From NCBI RefSeq assembly GCF_030406045.1, contig NZ_CP128988.1:1027438-1091437 (forward strand): 64,000 bases of DNA. The letters run 5' to 3'. Shown one piece after another: positions 9,043 through 17,709 of this stretch. The translations under genes and the position numbers were made by a program. The notes below the pieces were generated by a model, which was not told the DNA's origin, made no database searches, and was given only the letters and a program-made list of their open reading frames with translations. Position 1 is the stretch's first letter; each line of letters begins with the position of its first letter. Origin of the DNA: Thiohalobacter sp. IOR34 (lineage in GTDB: Bacteria; Pseudomonadota; Gammaproteobacteria; Thiohalobacterales; Thiohalobacteraceae).

Positions 9043-9207
9043 CAGCCTGTCGGACTTAGGCGATCGTAGCGAGCAGGGTGGGAGAACGAGAACGAATCTT
9101 CACGATTTCGAGGCGCATAGTGGGCACTACGCAACGAGAAATCGGGGAGATTCGGGCCGCTCTCCCACCCGCGCAGTAGATCAGTCCTGAGTCCGACAGG
9201 CTGCTAG
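9039..9207. repeat. family A MITE-like element, copy 2 (169 bp)
   Basis: Inverted relative to copy 1. The terminal inverted repeat is CTAGCAGCCTGTCGGACT, 18 bp perfect. The length is identical to copy 1 and the sequence is roughly 85% alike by eye. Confidence 0.85.
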
Positions 9208-9278
9208 TACTCTTTCACGGTGATATTTCAGGCCCTGGAGGAATCCCGGTTGGCCTGCATTGGGGCAGATCAGCAGCC

Positions 9279-9665
9279 ATGTTGGACATCAACCCTGAAA
9301 CCGTATGCTTCATTATTGCCAAGGCACATGAATTTCATGCCAAAGAGCAGGTCGTCATACCGGAGGAACCCCTGAGTCCGAGCGACGATTGGGCGCTGCA
9401 GGTGTTGGCCGATCACGCTGATGATCTCACCTATCGGGAGCTGAAATCGACCATCGACGACCTGGAACCGGATCAGCAGGCCACGCTGGTGGCGCTGATG
9501 TGGCTGGGACGCGGGGATTTCGGCATCGATGAGTGGGAATCCGCGCTGCAGCAGGCGCAGGAAAGCCTGAATGAATGCACGCTGGCCTACCTCATTGCCA
9601 CGCCCCTGCTGGCTGATTACCTGCAGGAAGGGTTGTTCCAGTTCGGTTATTCCTGCGAAGAGTAA
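9279..9665 (+). CDS. DUF3775 domain-containing protein
   Basis: 128 residues, acidic, soluble. It begins MLDINPETVCFIIAKAHEFHAKEQV and contains LEPDQQATLVALMWLGRGDF, which match the DUF3775 family found mainly in Proteobacteria. No function is known. It stands alone between repeat elements. Confidence 0.8.
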   Translation: MLDINPETVCFIIAKAHEFHAKEQVVIPEEPLSPSDDWALQVLADHADDLTYRELKSTIDDLEPDQQATLVALMWLGRGDFGIDEWESALQQAQESLNECTLAYLIATPLLADYLQEGLFQFGYSCEE

Positions 9666-9746
9666 CTCGCGCGCCACCCCTTGAGCCATTTTTCAACGCC
9701 GTATCGTGCCGTCAGAGGGTTTTTCAACAGCCTGCCAGGACCACAC

Positions 9747-9822
9747 CAATCGCGGCCTGGAGGCCGCTCCTACAACATAATTGTGCCGCCACGCCCCGTA
9801 GGAGCGGCCTCCAGGCCGCGAT
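9747..9822. repeat. family C REP pair
   Basis: Inverted REP pair as at 6489, with almost the same spacer (ACAACATAATTGTGCCGCCA). It lies between two convergent genes. Confidence 0.85.
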
Positions 9823-9939
9823 ACCCGGAGTCAATCGAATAGGCACAAAGTCTACCAGATCGCTTTCTGACGACCTGGTTTGGCGCCATGGAGCGCGAAG
9901 TCGATCAGTGACAGGCTGGCCTGATCCGGCCGGAGGTCA

Positions 9940-10326
9940 TCATTCGCCTTCCCAGGGTTCCTCTTTGGGGCGGCCTAGACCCCAGTCGTCTTCGGTCTCC
10001 TCGGCTTCCTCGGAGATCAGGCCCTGGCCGGGACTTTTGAACTCTTGCAGCGATTCCGACCAGTCCTCGGGCTGCGTATCGGTAATCGACTCGCCCAGGT
10101 CATCCACTTCGACAACATCGAACGGTCCGGACCAGTTCTCGGGCGCTTCGACAGGCTCGATGTCGAGTTCGTACCAGGTATCCAGGCCGAGCTCTTCCAG
10201 ATCCCCGTCGAAATGCTGGATTTCTACTACACCGGCATCCTCGTCGATAGCCACCACCCGGAATTTCTGGCCTTTAGCCGGGTATTGGTACCAATTGCGC
10301 AGGATTGGGTCTGCATCCGTAGCCAT
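9940..10326 (-). CDS. conserved acidic protein (DUF6763-like)
   Basis: About 128 residues, very acidic, no membrane segment. The N-terminal half (DPILRNWYQYPAKGQKFRVV, then VVEIQHFDGDLEELGLDTW) is a compact conserved domain resembling DUF6763 in annotations of sulfur-oxidising Gammaproteobacteria; the C-terminal half is a disordered Glu/Asp-rich tail. The start at 10326 has a GGGAGGTGG ribosome-binding site six bases upstream and is preferred over the upstream Met at 10362. The function is unknown. Confidence 0.7.
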   Translation of the reverse strand: MATDADPILRNWYQYPAKGQKFRVVAIDEDAGVVEIQHFDGDLEELGLDTWYELDIEPVEAPENWSGPFDVVEVDDLGESITDTQPEDWSESLQEFKSPGQGLISEEAEETEDDWGLGRPKEEPWEGE

Positions 10327-10493
10327 CTCAACCCACCTCCCTCTGAATCCAAGCATCCTCATTGATCAATCTAGCACATGCAGTGCATGGAGGGCTGTTT
10401 GGCCAGGCTGGCATCCTTGCTTGTTTGGACCATACTTTCAGCAGGGTCAGAGGGGCTGGTTTCCTCCAAATACGGCATGCGAGGTGCAGAATC

Positions 10494-11594
10494 ATGAAGA
10501 TCACACTGAGTGTCATCAAGGCCGATATCGGCTCGATCGGGGGGCATATCCGACCTTCCCAGCGTCTGATCGGCGCTGTTCGATCCCATATCATGCAACA
10601 TGGCAACGATATGTTGCGCGACAGCCATGTCAGCTCCACCGGGGACGACATCGCCATTCTGATGGCGCATGAGCGGGGGCCGGGTGACGAGGAAATCCAC
10701 CGGCTCGCCTGGGAAGCCTTTCTTGCCGGGACGGCAGTGGCCCAGGAACAGGGGTTGTACGGTGCCGGGCAGGATCTTCTCAAGGACGCCTTTTCCGGCA
10801 ATGTCCGCGGCATGGGACCGGCGGTCTGCGAGTTCGAATTCGACGAGCGGCCCAGCGAACCCTTTCTGTTTTTTGCAGCCGACAAGACGGACCCTGGTGC
10901 CTACAATCTGCCGCTGTACCTTGCCTTTGCAGACCCGATGAACACGCCGGGCCTGATGCTGGCCCCCTCGATGACCGCCGGTTTCCGCTTCGTCATCATG
11001 GACGTCAACCACACCGAGGGCGACCGCATAATAGAACTGGAGGCGCCGGAGGATCTGTACGACATCGCGGTCCTGCTGCGCGACACCGAGCGCTATGTGG
11101 TGGAGTCGATCTGGTCGCGGGCCAGTGGCGAGCAGGCCGTGACGGTTTCCACCTCGCGCCTGCACAACATCGCCGGCAAGTACACCGGCAAGGACGATCC
11201 GGTGATGCTGGTGCGCGTCCAAAAGGATTTTCCGGCTACTGGCGAGATTCTGGCACCCTATGCCATCGGGCCCTATGTGGCCGGCTGCATGCGCGGCTCG
11301 CACCAGATGCCGCTGATGCCGGTGCCGCGCAATTCGGACATCAGTTATTTCGATGGACCGCCAGTAGTCAGCTGTACCGCCTTTTCCATGCATGATGGCA
11401 AGTTTACGGAACCGGTGGATGCCTTCGCGCATCCATTCTGGGACAAGGTGCGCGACAGGGTGGCGGACAAGGCCATCGATATGCGCCGCCAGGGCTTCTT
11501 CGGCGCGGCCATGCTGCCGATGTCGGAACTGGAATACACCGGTATCATGGAAAAACTGCAGGTACTGGACGGCCGTTTCCGGCTGCGTGACTGA
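10494..11594 (+). CDS. fbp: fructose-1,6-bisphosphate aldolase/phosphatase (class V FBPase)
   Basis: 366 residues, full length for the bifunctional archaeal-type FBP aldolase/phosphatase that condenses triose phosphates and dephosphorylates the product in one active site, giving unidirectional gluconeogenesis. Visible landmarks: MKITLSVIKADIGSIGGH with metal ligands Asp11 and His18, STGDD (Asp51-Asp52), and KYTGKDDP carrying Tyr230 and the Schiff-base Lys233. It starts at ATG 10494 with a GAGGTG site. The enzyme is common in archaea and deep-branching or autotrophic bacteria. It suits a Calvin-cycle or gluconeogenic chemolithotroph. Confidence 0.93.
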   Translation: MKITLSVIKADIGSIGGHIRPSQRLIGAVRSHIMQHGNDMLRDSHVSSTGDDIAILMAHERGPGDEEIHRLAWEAFLAGTAVAQEQGLYGAGQDLLKDAFSGNVRGMGPAVCEFEFDERPSEPFLFFAADKTDPGAYNLPLYLAFADPMNTPGLMLAPSMTAGFRFVIMDVNHTEGDRIIELEAPEDLYDIAVLLRDTERYVVESIWSRASGEQAVTVSTSRLHNIAGKYTGKDDPVMLVRVQKDFPATGEILAPYAIGPYVAGCMRGSHQMPLMPVPRNSDISYFDGPPVVSCTAFSMHDGKFTEPVDAFAHPFWDKVRDRVADKAIDMRRQGFFGAAMLPMSELEYTGIMEKLQVLDGRFRLRD

Positions 11595-11596
11595 AT

Positions 11597-11914
11597 TCAG
11601 GCGGGAAAGCGGATGCCGATGCTGGGCGCCGGGCTCTGGATGTGCACCTCGGCACCGGCAGCGGCCTCGATCAGCTCCGCGATCTCGGCCAGGCCGCGAA
11701 TCTCCGCGACCTGGCCCAGCAGCTCGCTGCCGCCGGTGATATCCAGTTGTCCGCTCCGTTCCAGGCCCGGCGGCGAGAGGTGAACGAGCAGGGCATGGTG
11801 ATAATCCGCGGGCAGCTGCAGCTCGACGGCATGCCGCTGGCGGAGCAGGGCCTGCGCCTCGAGGCTGCTTTGCGCCCCTTCCCAGAGCAGATGGATGTCC
11901 CGCCGCTCAACCAT
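11597..11914 (-). CDS. hypothetical protein, 105 aa
   Basis: A soluble 105-residue protein (MVERRDIHLLWEGAQSSLEA...). I do not recognise the family. It overlaps the 3' end of the upstream small secreted-protein gene by eight bases, and its stop lies next to the convergent fbp stop, an arrangement that supports it being a real gene rather than a shadow frame. Confidence 0.55.
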   Translation of the reverse strand: MVERRDIHLLWEGAQSSLEAQALLRQRHAVELQLPADYHHALLVHLSPPGLERSGQLDITGGSELLGQVAEIRGLAEIAELIEAAAGAEVHIQSPAPSIGIRFPA

Positions 11915-12122
11915 GGCAGCTTGACCTCATGCGGGATCTGTCGACTGCCGGGCCGCCGTCGAAATCAACGACCGATTGCGTGCCGCTCAGGACGCGCACG
12001 AAGCTCGCCTCGCAGGTGTAGATCATCGGCATTGCCTGGGCCAGGCCGGCCGCCATGAGCAGCAAGGCCCCGCCTATTGTGGTTACGGATCTTTTCCCGG
12101 GTTGTTCAGGGACGCTGCGCAT
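11907..12122 (-). CDS. small exported hypothetical protein, 71 aa
   Basis: An AGGGGGAAC ribosome-binding site precedes the ATG at 12122. The N-terminus is a plausible Sec signal (RSVTTIGGALLLMAAGLAQA, cleavage after AQA), leaving a mature peptide of about 40 residues (MPMIYTCEASFVRVLSG...). It is not recognised. It overlaps the following 105-residue gene by eight bases, so the two are probably one transcript. Confidence 0.5.
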   Translation of the reverse strand: MRSVPEQPGKRSVTTIGGALLLMAAGLAQAMPMIYTCEASFVRVLSGTQSVVDFDGGPAVDRSRMRSSCHG

Positions 12123-12148
12123 CAGTCTGTTCCCCCTGGGGGCTGTTA

Positions 12149-12416
12149 TTATTGCACCAAGCCGGGCCGCATGATCGGCGTGCAGGCTGGTAAACGGGTC
12201 GGGAACTCGTAACCCGGCTTTGTGCCTGTTCGGTCGACTCCGGGCATTGCCCGCCGTGGATCCCCCGATCGCGGCCTGGAGGCCGCTCCTACGTGGCATG
12301 GCGGCACAATGTGTTGTCGTAGGAGCGGTCTCCCGGCCGCGATCGGGGCGCAAGGGGTACCCGCCATCCTGCCACCCCTCGCCCACGGAGCCTGCCTTGG
12401 TGAAATATCCGGGCTG
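12149..12416. repeat. family B element, copy 3, degenerate, with nested REP pair
   Basis: Left end TATTGCACCAAGccgggccg at about 12152, right end CCTTGGTGAAATATCCGGGCTg at 12394-12416. Both terminal CTAG motifs are lost. A family C REP pair sits inside at 12267-12343, so the REPs inserted into, or were captured by, the element. Confidence 0.65.
12267..12343. repeat. family C REP pair (nested in family B copy 3)
   Basis: Inverted REP pair with spacer ACGTGGCATGGCGGCACAAT. Confidence 0.8.
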
Positions 12417-12435
12417 GGGCCTGTTAACACCACCC

Positions 12436-12511
12436 CAATCGCGGCCTGGAGGCCGCTCCTGCGGCAAATCATGCCGCCCGGCCCTTGTAGGAGCGGCCTC
12501 CCGGCCGCGAT
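12436..12511. repeat. family C REP pair
   Basis: Inverted REP pair immediately followed by the last 13 bases of a family A element (GACAGACTCCTAG, 12526-12538), which in turn gives the CTAG of family B copy 4. Confidence 0.8.
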
Positions 12512-12534
12512 CCCCGACAGACTCCTAGCCTGGA

Positions 12535-12776
12535 TATTGCGCCAAGGATTCGATTCTCAGGGCGGAGCCGGCAAAGCAACTTGGCCGATCGCCCGCAGAA
12601 GCATAGCCGTAGCTATGGTTCAAGGGGGGCGGCCAGGATGCGCAGCCAGATGCGCCCTGAAATCGAATAGGCACAACCCGTACCCCGCCGTGAGGAGCCA
12701 TTTGCGAGCCTCCCGGCCTTGTATGCCAGCCTGCACTTCAATCATGCGGGCCGCCTAGGCGCAATATCCGGGCTAG
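12535..12776. repeat. family B element, copy 4 (242 bp)
   Basis: Left end CTAGCCTGGATATTGCGCCA, right end CCTAGGCGCAATATCCGGGCTAG-type finishing at 12776. The terminal CTAG (12773-12776) includes the TAG stop of the HPF/cold-shock gene on the minus strand. Confidence 0.8.
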
Positions 12777-13324
12777 GCGCCCTTGACGTGTACCGTACTC
12801 GCCTGGGGGCCCTGTTCGCCGGCTTCCTCGCAGAAGATCACGCGCATGCCGATCTCCAGTCTGTCGAAGTCGGCATCGATGACGCTGTTGCGGTGGAAGT
12901 AGATCTCCCGTCCGTCGGGCGTCTCGATCATGCCGTAATCCTGCTCCGGGTGCAGCTGGCTGATACGCCCCTCGGGTGGCGGTTCATGGTGCTTGACCTT
13001 GCCCTTGCGGCGCCGCACGTAGTCTTCCAGTTCCCGGCGCATGGAATCGAAGGCATCGCGCACGGCGACATAGGCGTCCTCGTGGGCGTGGTTCTTTCCC
13101 GGGTCCTGGCTCACCGCCAGCTCGGTGCCGGGCACTGTGAGATCGATCTTCACCTGGTAGAGGTTGCCCTGGCGGTGGTGCTTGTGCTGGGGGCCGACCA
13201 CCACCCGGCAGCTCATGATGTTCTCGCAGACCTGATCCAGTTTGGCGGCATGCTTGCGGATGTCGGCCTCGAGTGCCTCTGAGGGCGGCATGTGTCGGAA
13301 TGTGATCTGCAATGGCAACTGCAT
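12773..13324 (-). CDS. HPF/RaiA-family ribosome-associated protein with C-terminal cold-shock-like domain
   Basis: 183 residues. Residues 1-110 match the hibernation-promoting factor/RaiA (S30AE) fold (MQLPLQITFRHMPPSEALEADIRKH..., DPGKNHAHEDAYVAVRDAFD). After a basic linker (RRRKGKVKHH) the last 65 residues form a cold-shock OB-fold (GRISQLHPEQDYGMIETPDG...REIYFHRNSV) with the Y/F-rich RNP-like strands. Ribosome hibernation combined with a single-strand nucleic-acid binder is the likely role. The stop codon lies in the end of a family B repeat, so the ancestral C-terminus may have been different. The neighbour is a CBS protein in the same orientation. Confidence 0.85.
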   Translation of the reverse strand: MQLPLQITFRHMPPSEALEADIRKHAAKLDQVCENIMSCRVVVGPQHKHHRQGNLYQVKIDLTVPGTELAVSQDPGKNHAHEDAYVAVRDAFDSMRRELEDYVRRRKGKVKHHEPPPEGRISQLHPEQDYGMIETPDGREIYFHRNSVIDADFDRLEIGMRVIFCEEAGEQGPQASTVHVKGA

Positions 13325-13370
13325 GGAGAGGTCTCCTCTGCTATCCGTGGGTCGGGGTCGTCGTCGGCGT

Positions 13371-13820
13371 TCAGGCGCGGGTCAGCCGTTCGCGGCGCTG
13401 CTCCCGCCCGATCAGGCCGGCCAGATCGGCCATCTCTTCGGCGAGCAGCTCGATCAGATCGTCCAGGGTGATCAGCCCCTGGAGTGCGCCCTGTTCATCC
13501 ACCACCGGCATGCGGCGCACGCCGTAGGCACGCATCCGTCGCACCACGTCCGCGACCTCCTCGTCTTCCCGCGCAGTCTTCAGTTTGAAACTCATGATGT
13601 CACCGACCGTGACAGTGTCGATATCGACCTCCTCGGCAAGGATCTCGATCACGATGTCGCGGTCGGTAAGGATGCCGACCGGGATCTGTTCGCTGCCCTC
13701 GGCCTCGATCACCACCAGGGCACCCACGTGCTGATCGCGCATCAGTTTCACGGCGGTGGAGATGGATTCCTCACGGGTGACCACGATCACCTCGCGGTTG
13801 CAGAATTCACCGATCGGCAT
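13371..13820 (-). CDS. CBS-domain pair protein
   Basis: 149 residues made of two CBS motifs (ISTAVKLMRDQHVGALVV...GILTDRDIVIEILAE and DEEVADVVRRMRAYGVRRMPVVDEQGALQGLITLDDLI), with no catalytic domain. Such stand-alone Bateman modules bind adenosyl ligands and regulate partners. A good AGGGAGGAA site precedes the ATG. It is probably cotranscribed with the HPF-type gene 46 bases downstream, suggesting a stress or energy-sensing pair. Confidence 0.9.
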   Translation of the reverse strand: MPIGEFCNREVIVVTREESISTAVKLMRDQHVGALVVIEAEGSEQIPVGILTDRDIVIEILAEEVDIDTVTVGDIMSFKLKTAREDEEVADVVRRMRAYGVRRMPVVDEQGALQGLITLDDLIELLAEEMADLAGLIGREQRRERLTRA

Positions 13821-14336
13821 GACTGGTTCCTCCCTGTTGCGGCCCTTGGCCAGGTATCGCGACGCGCGTCCGTCGGGGCGGGTTCATATCCATGAAGAAT
13901 AGCCGTTTCCCCCGGTTTTGCTGGGTGTCAGCCCCTCGGTAACGGCCTGTATCTGATCATATGGCGGCCGCTGCAGGCCGTCTCAAGGTGGGAGGCTGTC
14001 TGGCCGGGCAGGTTGCCGGCGTCAGATCCTGGAGGGCGGATTGCCGACGTCAGAATTCCGGCGCGCCGGTCTCTCCCTCACCAACGATCCTGAGCTCGAA
14101 TCCGCCAGTGCTCCCGGACCGCGTTGATCGGCAAGGCGTTTTTCCTATATTCCTGTTTTTGATCCGGTTTCTGCGCCTGGCAGGTATGCATTTTGCAGCC
14201 TTAGCCTCGCTAGCCGCGCCACCGCGGCGGGAAGGGTCGGCCCTGACAGACGCCTCAAGTATTCGGTGCCCAGGGTCGCTAGATCTACAACGCAGGTTGG
14301 GTGATCAGATGTCGGAAAGCATTGAGGATGGACGTG
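13821..14336. other. intergenic region without recognised gene
   Basis: About 515 bases between the CBS gene and the chemotaxis operon. A plus-strand frame at 13961-14344 is open but has no family likeness and ends inside the STAS gene, so I do not call it. The promoter of the chemotaxis operon should lie here, but I see no convincing sigma-28 or sigma-70 box. Confidence 0.5.
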
Positions 14337-14621
14337 ATGAATGACAGGGAGCAGGTCAAGGTGGTCTTCGAGGCAGTCATCGACATAGCCATGGTCAACG
14401 ATCTCAAGGGGCGGCTGGCGGAATATGTCTCCGGCCCGGCGCCCTTGCTCCTCGATGGCAGCGAGGTGCAGCGCGTCGACGCGGCGGGTCTGCAGCTGCT
14501 CTGTGCCTTCATCCAGACTGCAATCGGTTCCGGTACGCAACTCGGCTGGGCGGATGTCTCCGAACCGCTGCGCGAGGCCGCGCGCCTGACCGGTCTGGAG
14601 ACCGGCCTGGCAATGAACTAG
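14337..14621 (+). CDS. STAS-domain protein (chemotaxis operon leader)
   Basis: 94 residues forming one STAS domain: ISSUE-typical strand FEAVIDIAMVNDLKGRL and the switch region LLDGSEVQRVDAAGLQLLCAF. Asp-Ala-Ala replaces the usual D-S/T-S/A phosphorylation site, so it may not be phosphorylatable (Ala at the Ser position). The start at 14337 is chosen because GAGG stands nine bases upstream; ATG 14328 is next to the GAGG and less likely. It is the first gene of the chemotaxis operon, 60 bases before cheY. Confidence 0.8.
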   Translation: MNDREQVKVVFEAVIDIAMVNDLKGRLAEYVSGPAPLLLDGSEVQRVDAAGLQLLCAFIQTAIGSGTQLGWADVSEPLREAARLTGLETGLAMN

Positions 14622-14680
14622 GCGAGCTGTGCGGGACCCGTACTTTTTTATGATGAAAGGGACAATGGAGTAGAGGCGAT

Positions 14681-15043
14681 ATGGCAACGATACTCGCAGT
14701 AGACGATTCGGCATCGATGCGACAGATGGTGGCTTTCACCCTGAAGCAGGCCGGCCACGAGGTGGTCGAGGCGGAGGATGGCCAGAAGGCGCTGATGGCG
14801 GCCAAGGGCAAGGCGTTCAATCTGGTGATCTCGGACGTGAACATGCCGGTCATGGACGGCATCACCCTGATCCGCGAACTGCGCAGTCTGCCGAGCTACA
14901 AGTACACGCCGATCCTGATGTTGACCACCGAATCCGGCGGTGACAAGAAGCAGGAGGGCAAGGCTGCGGGTGCCACTGGCTGGATCGTCAAGCCGTTCAA
15001 TCCGGAGCAACTGCTGTCGACGGTCAAGCGCGTGCTGGGATAG
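14681..15043 (+). CDS. cheY: chemotaxis response regulator CheY
   Basis: 120 residues, single receiver domain. Acidic pocket VDDSASMRQ (Asp8, Asp9), phospho-acceptor Asp52 in ISDVNMPVMDG, Thr in MLTTESGG and Lys in WIVKPF are all present. It belongs to the CheY subfamily that accompanies cheA in operons with cheD and cheB. The stop is four bases before the cheA start, so expression is coupled. Confidence 0.95.
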   Translation: MATILAVDDSASMRQMVAFTLKQAGHEVVEAEDGQKALMAAKGKAFNLVISDVNMPVMDGITLIRELRSLPSYKYTPILMLTTESGGDKKQEGKAAGATGWIVKPFNPEQLLSTVKRVLG

Positions 15044-15047
15044 GCCC

Positions 15048-17111
15048 ATGTCCATCGATATGAGCCAGTTCCACCAGGTGTTCTTCGAGGAGAGCTTCGA
15101 AGGGCTGGAAAACATGGAATCCGCGCTGCTCAGCCTGGGCCAGGGAGAGGCCGATCCGGAGCTGATCAACACCATCTTCAGGGCCGCCCATTCCATCAAG
15201 GGTGGCAGCGGCACCTTCGGCTTCACCGAGATCGCCGAGTTCACCCACGTCATGGAGACCCTGCTCGACGAGATGCGCGATGGTCGGCGCGAGGTGACCG
15301 GCGAGGCGGTGGATCTGCTGCTCGAATCCGTGGACGTGGTACGCGACATGCTGGCCGCGGTACGCGATGGTCTGGATCCCGAGCGGGAGCGAATCGCCGC
15401 CGCCAAGTCCTCGCTCGATGCCCTGCTCAGCGGCGGAAGCGGTGACCAGCCGGCACAGTCGCCGCTGGCGGAGGCCGAGGCGGTTCAGCCGGGTGGCAAG
15501 GGCTGGCGGATCCGCTTCAGGCCCTATCCGCATCTGATGCAGACCGGCAACGATCCGGTGCGCATGTTCCGCGAGCTGGCAACGCTTGGCGAACTGCAGG
15601 TCGAGGTCGACATCTCCGGTCTGCCGGCCTTCGAGGACCTGTTGCCCGAAGAGGCCTATCTGAGCTGGACGTTGACCCTCCAGGGCGAGGTGCAACGGCA
15701 GCAGATCGACGAGATCTTCGAGTGGGTCGATGGTGACTGCGAGTTGCATGTCGAAGCGCTGGCCGAGGAACAGCCCGAAGAGAGCGAGGCGGCCGCATCG
15801 ACGGCGCCGGCTGGGGAAACCGCGGCATCGGCCGACAGGCAGCCCGCCACGGCCCGTGGCGCGGGCCGCAGCAAGCCGTCCGCCAGCGAGAGCAGCTCGA
15901 TCCGGGTCGGTATCGACAAGATCGATGCCCTGATCAATATCGTCGGTGAACTGGTCATCACCCAGTCCATGCTCGGTCAGGTCGGCAGGGGCGATTTCGA
16001 GTCCTTCGACCATGTCGCCTTCGAACGGCTACGTGACGGACTGGCGGATCTGGAACGCAATACCCGGGAGCTTCAGGAGGGCGTGATGCGCATCCGCATG
16101 CTGCCGATCAGTTTCTCCTTCAACCGCTTCCCGCGCCTGGTGCACGACCTGAGCCAGAAGCTCGGCAAGAAGGTCGAACTGCGTCTCTCTGGTGAACAGA
16201 CCGAACTCGACAAGACGGTGCTGGAGAAGATCGGCGACCCCCTGGTGCATCTGGTGCGTAATTCGATGGATCACGGCATCGAGACGCCCGAGGCGCGGCA
16301 GGCGGCAGGCAAGCCGGAGACCGGGGTGCTGCATCTGAATGCCTACCACCAGGGCGGCAATATCGTCATCGAAATTTCCGACGACGGTGCCGGATTCAAC
16401 CACGAAAAGATCCGTGCCAAGGCCGTGGAGCGCGGCATCATCGGTGAGGACGAGGAGCTGAGCGAGGAGGAGATCGGCGATCTCATCTTCCAGCCGGGCT
16501 TTTCGACGGCAGACGAGATAAGCGACGTCTCCGGGCGCGGCGTGGGCATGGACGTGGTGCGGCGCAACATCAAGGACCTGGGAGGCACCGTAGAGGTCAG
16601 CTCGCGGCCCGGCGAGGGTACCACCTTCACCATCCGCCTGCCGCTGACCCTGGCGATCCTCGACGGCCAGCTGGTCCAGGTCGGTGACCAGATCTACATC
16701 ATTCCGCTGGTCTCCATCGTCGAATCGCTGCAGATCGAGCCGCGCCGGCTGAATTCCGTCGCTGGCCAGGCGGATGTCTACAATCTGCGCGACGAGTATG
16801 TCCCGGTGATCAATCTGCATGATCTGTTCGATGTGGAGGCGCGCAGCGGCGACTTTGCGGAAAGCCTGCTGGTGGTGGTCGAAGGCACCAGCGGTCGTGT
16901 CGGGCTGGTGATCGACGACCTGCTCAGCCAGCAGCAGGTGGTGATCAAGAGTCTGGAGAGCAATTTCAGGCCAGTCGAGGGACTGTCCGGTGCAACCATC
17001 CTGGGAGACGGCACCGTGGCCCTGATCATCGACGTGGCCGGTCTGATCGAACTGGGCAGGAACCGCCCGGGCAGCGGTCGCCTGCATCTGCTGAAGGGCG
17101 ATGCAGCCTAG
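15048..17111 (+). CDS. cheA: chemotaxis histidine kinase CheA
   Basis: 687 residues. Domains in order: Hpt with phospho-His48 (FRAAHSIKGGSGTFGF), an intervening region with a P2-like segment around 160-250, an Ala/Pro-rich linker, the dimerisation domain (SIRVGIDKIDALINIVGELVI), the HATPase (HLVRNSMDHGIETPEAR, DDGAGF, GRGVGMDVVR) and the C-terminal CheW-like regulatory domain. It autophosphorylates in receptor arrays and passes phosphate to CheY and CheB. The ATG at 15048 lies four bases past the cheY stop. Confidence 0.96.
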   Translation: MSIDMSQFHQVFFEESFEGLENMESALLSLGQGEADPELINTIFRAAHSIKGGSGTFGFTEIAEFTHVMETLLDEMRDGRREVTGEAVDLLLESVDVVRDMLAAVRDGLDPERERIAAAKSSLDALLSGGSGDQPAQSPLAEAEAVQPGGKGWRIRFRPYPHLMQTGNDPVRMFRELATLGELQVEVDISGLPAFEDLLPEEAYLSWTLTLQGEVQRQQIDEIFEWVDGDCELHVEALAEEQPEESEAAASTAPAGETAASADRQPATARGAGRSKPSASESSSIRVGIDKIDALINIVGELVITQSMLGQVGRGDFESFDHVAFERLRDGLADLERNTRELQEGVMRIRMLPISFSFNRFPRLVHDLSQKLGKKVELRLSGEQTELDKTVLEKIGDPLVHLVRNSMDHGIETPEARQAAGKPETGVLHLNAYHQGGNIVIEISDDGAGFNHEKIRAKAVERGIIGEDEELSEEEIGDLIFQPGFSTADEISDVSGRGVGMDVVRRNIKDLGGTVEVSSRPGEGTTFTIRLPLTLAILDGQLVQVGDQIYIIPLVSIVESLQIEPRRLNSVAGQADVYNLRDEYVPVINLHDLFDVEARSGDFAESLLVVVEGTSGRVGLVIDDLLSQQQVVIKSLESNFRPVEGLSGATILGDGTVALIIDVAGLIELGRNRPGSGRLHLLKGDAA

Positions 17112-17135
17112 CCCTGGCATCATGGGAGAGAAAAC

Positions 17136-17675
17136 ATGAATACGGCACAACAGCTGGAAGACGGTTTCCAGGACGAGGGCAGCTCGCCCGGTGTCGCGCA
17201 GTACCTGACCTTTATCCTCGCTGGCGAGGAATATGGCGTGGATATCCTGCGGGTGCAGGAGATCAAGGGCTGGGAACGGGTCACGCCGATCCCCAACACG
17301 CCGGAATTCATCAAGGGCGTGATCAACCTGCGAGGCACCATCGTGCCGATCATCGATCTGCGTCAGCGCTTCGGCCTGGAATGGAAGGAATACGGCAAGA
17401 CCACGGTGGTGATCGTGCTCAAGGTCAGGCACGAGGAACGGGAACGCACCATGGGCATCGTGGTCGATGCGGTCTCCGAGGTCTATGACGTGCAGCCCGA
17501 GGAGACCAAGCCGACGCCGGATTTCGGCGGCGTGGTCGACACCGATTCGGTCAAGGGCCTGGCTACGGTAGACGGGAAGATGATCATCCTGCTGGACATC
17601 GATCATCTGATCAATGCCGGCGTACTGGAACATCTGGGCGGTATGGGCGAGGAGGCTGCAGACTCGGCATCGTGA
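17136..17675 (+). CDS. cheW: chemotaxis coupling protein CheW
   Basis: 179 residues, one CheW domain ([52 protein letters not shown]). It links receptors to CheA. The gene has a GGGAGAG ribosome-binding site and lies 24 bases after cheA. Confidence 0.96.
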   Translation: MNTAQQLEDGFQDEGSSPGVAQYLTFILAGEEYGVDILRVQEIKGWERVTPIPNTPEFIKGVINLRGTIVPIIDLRQRFGLEWKEYGKTTVVIVLKVRHEERERTMGIVVDAVSEVYDVQPEETKPTPDFGGVVDTDSVKGLATVDGKMIILLDIDHLINAGVLEHLGGMGEEAADSAS

Positions 17676-17709
17676 GCCGGTTTTCGCAGCGGATATCAGG
17701 AGCAAAGCA

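Noticed and set aside
13961-14344. 127-codon frame before the chemotaxis operon
   Set aside because: No family likeness, no ribosome-binding site, and it runs into the STAS gene.
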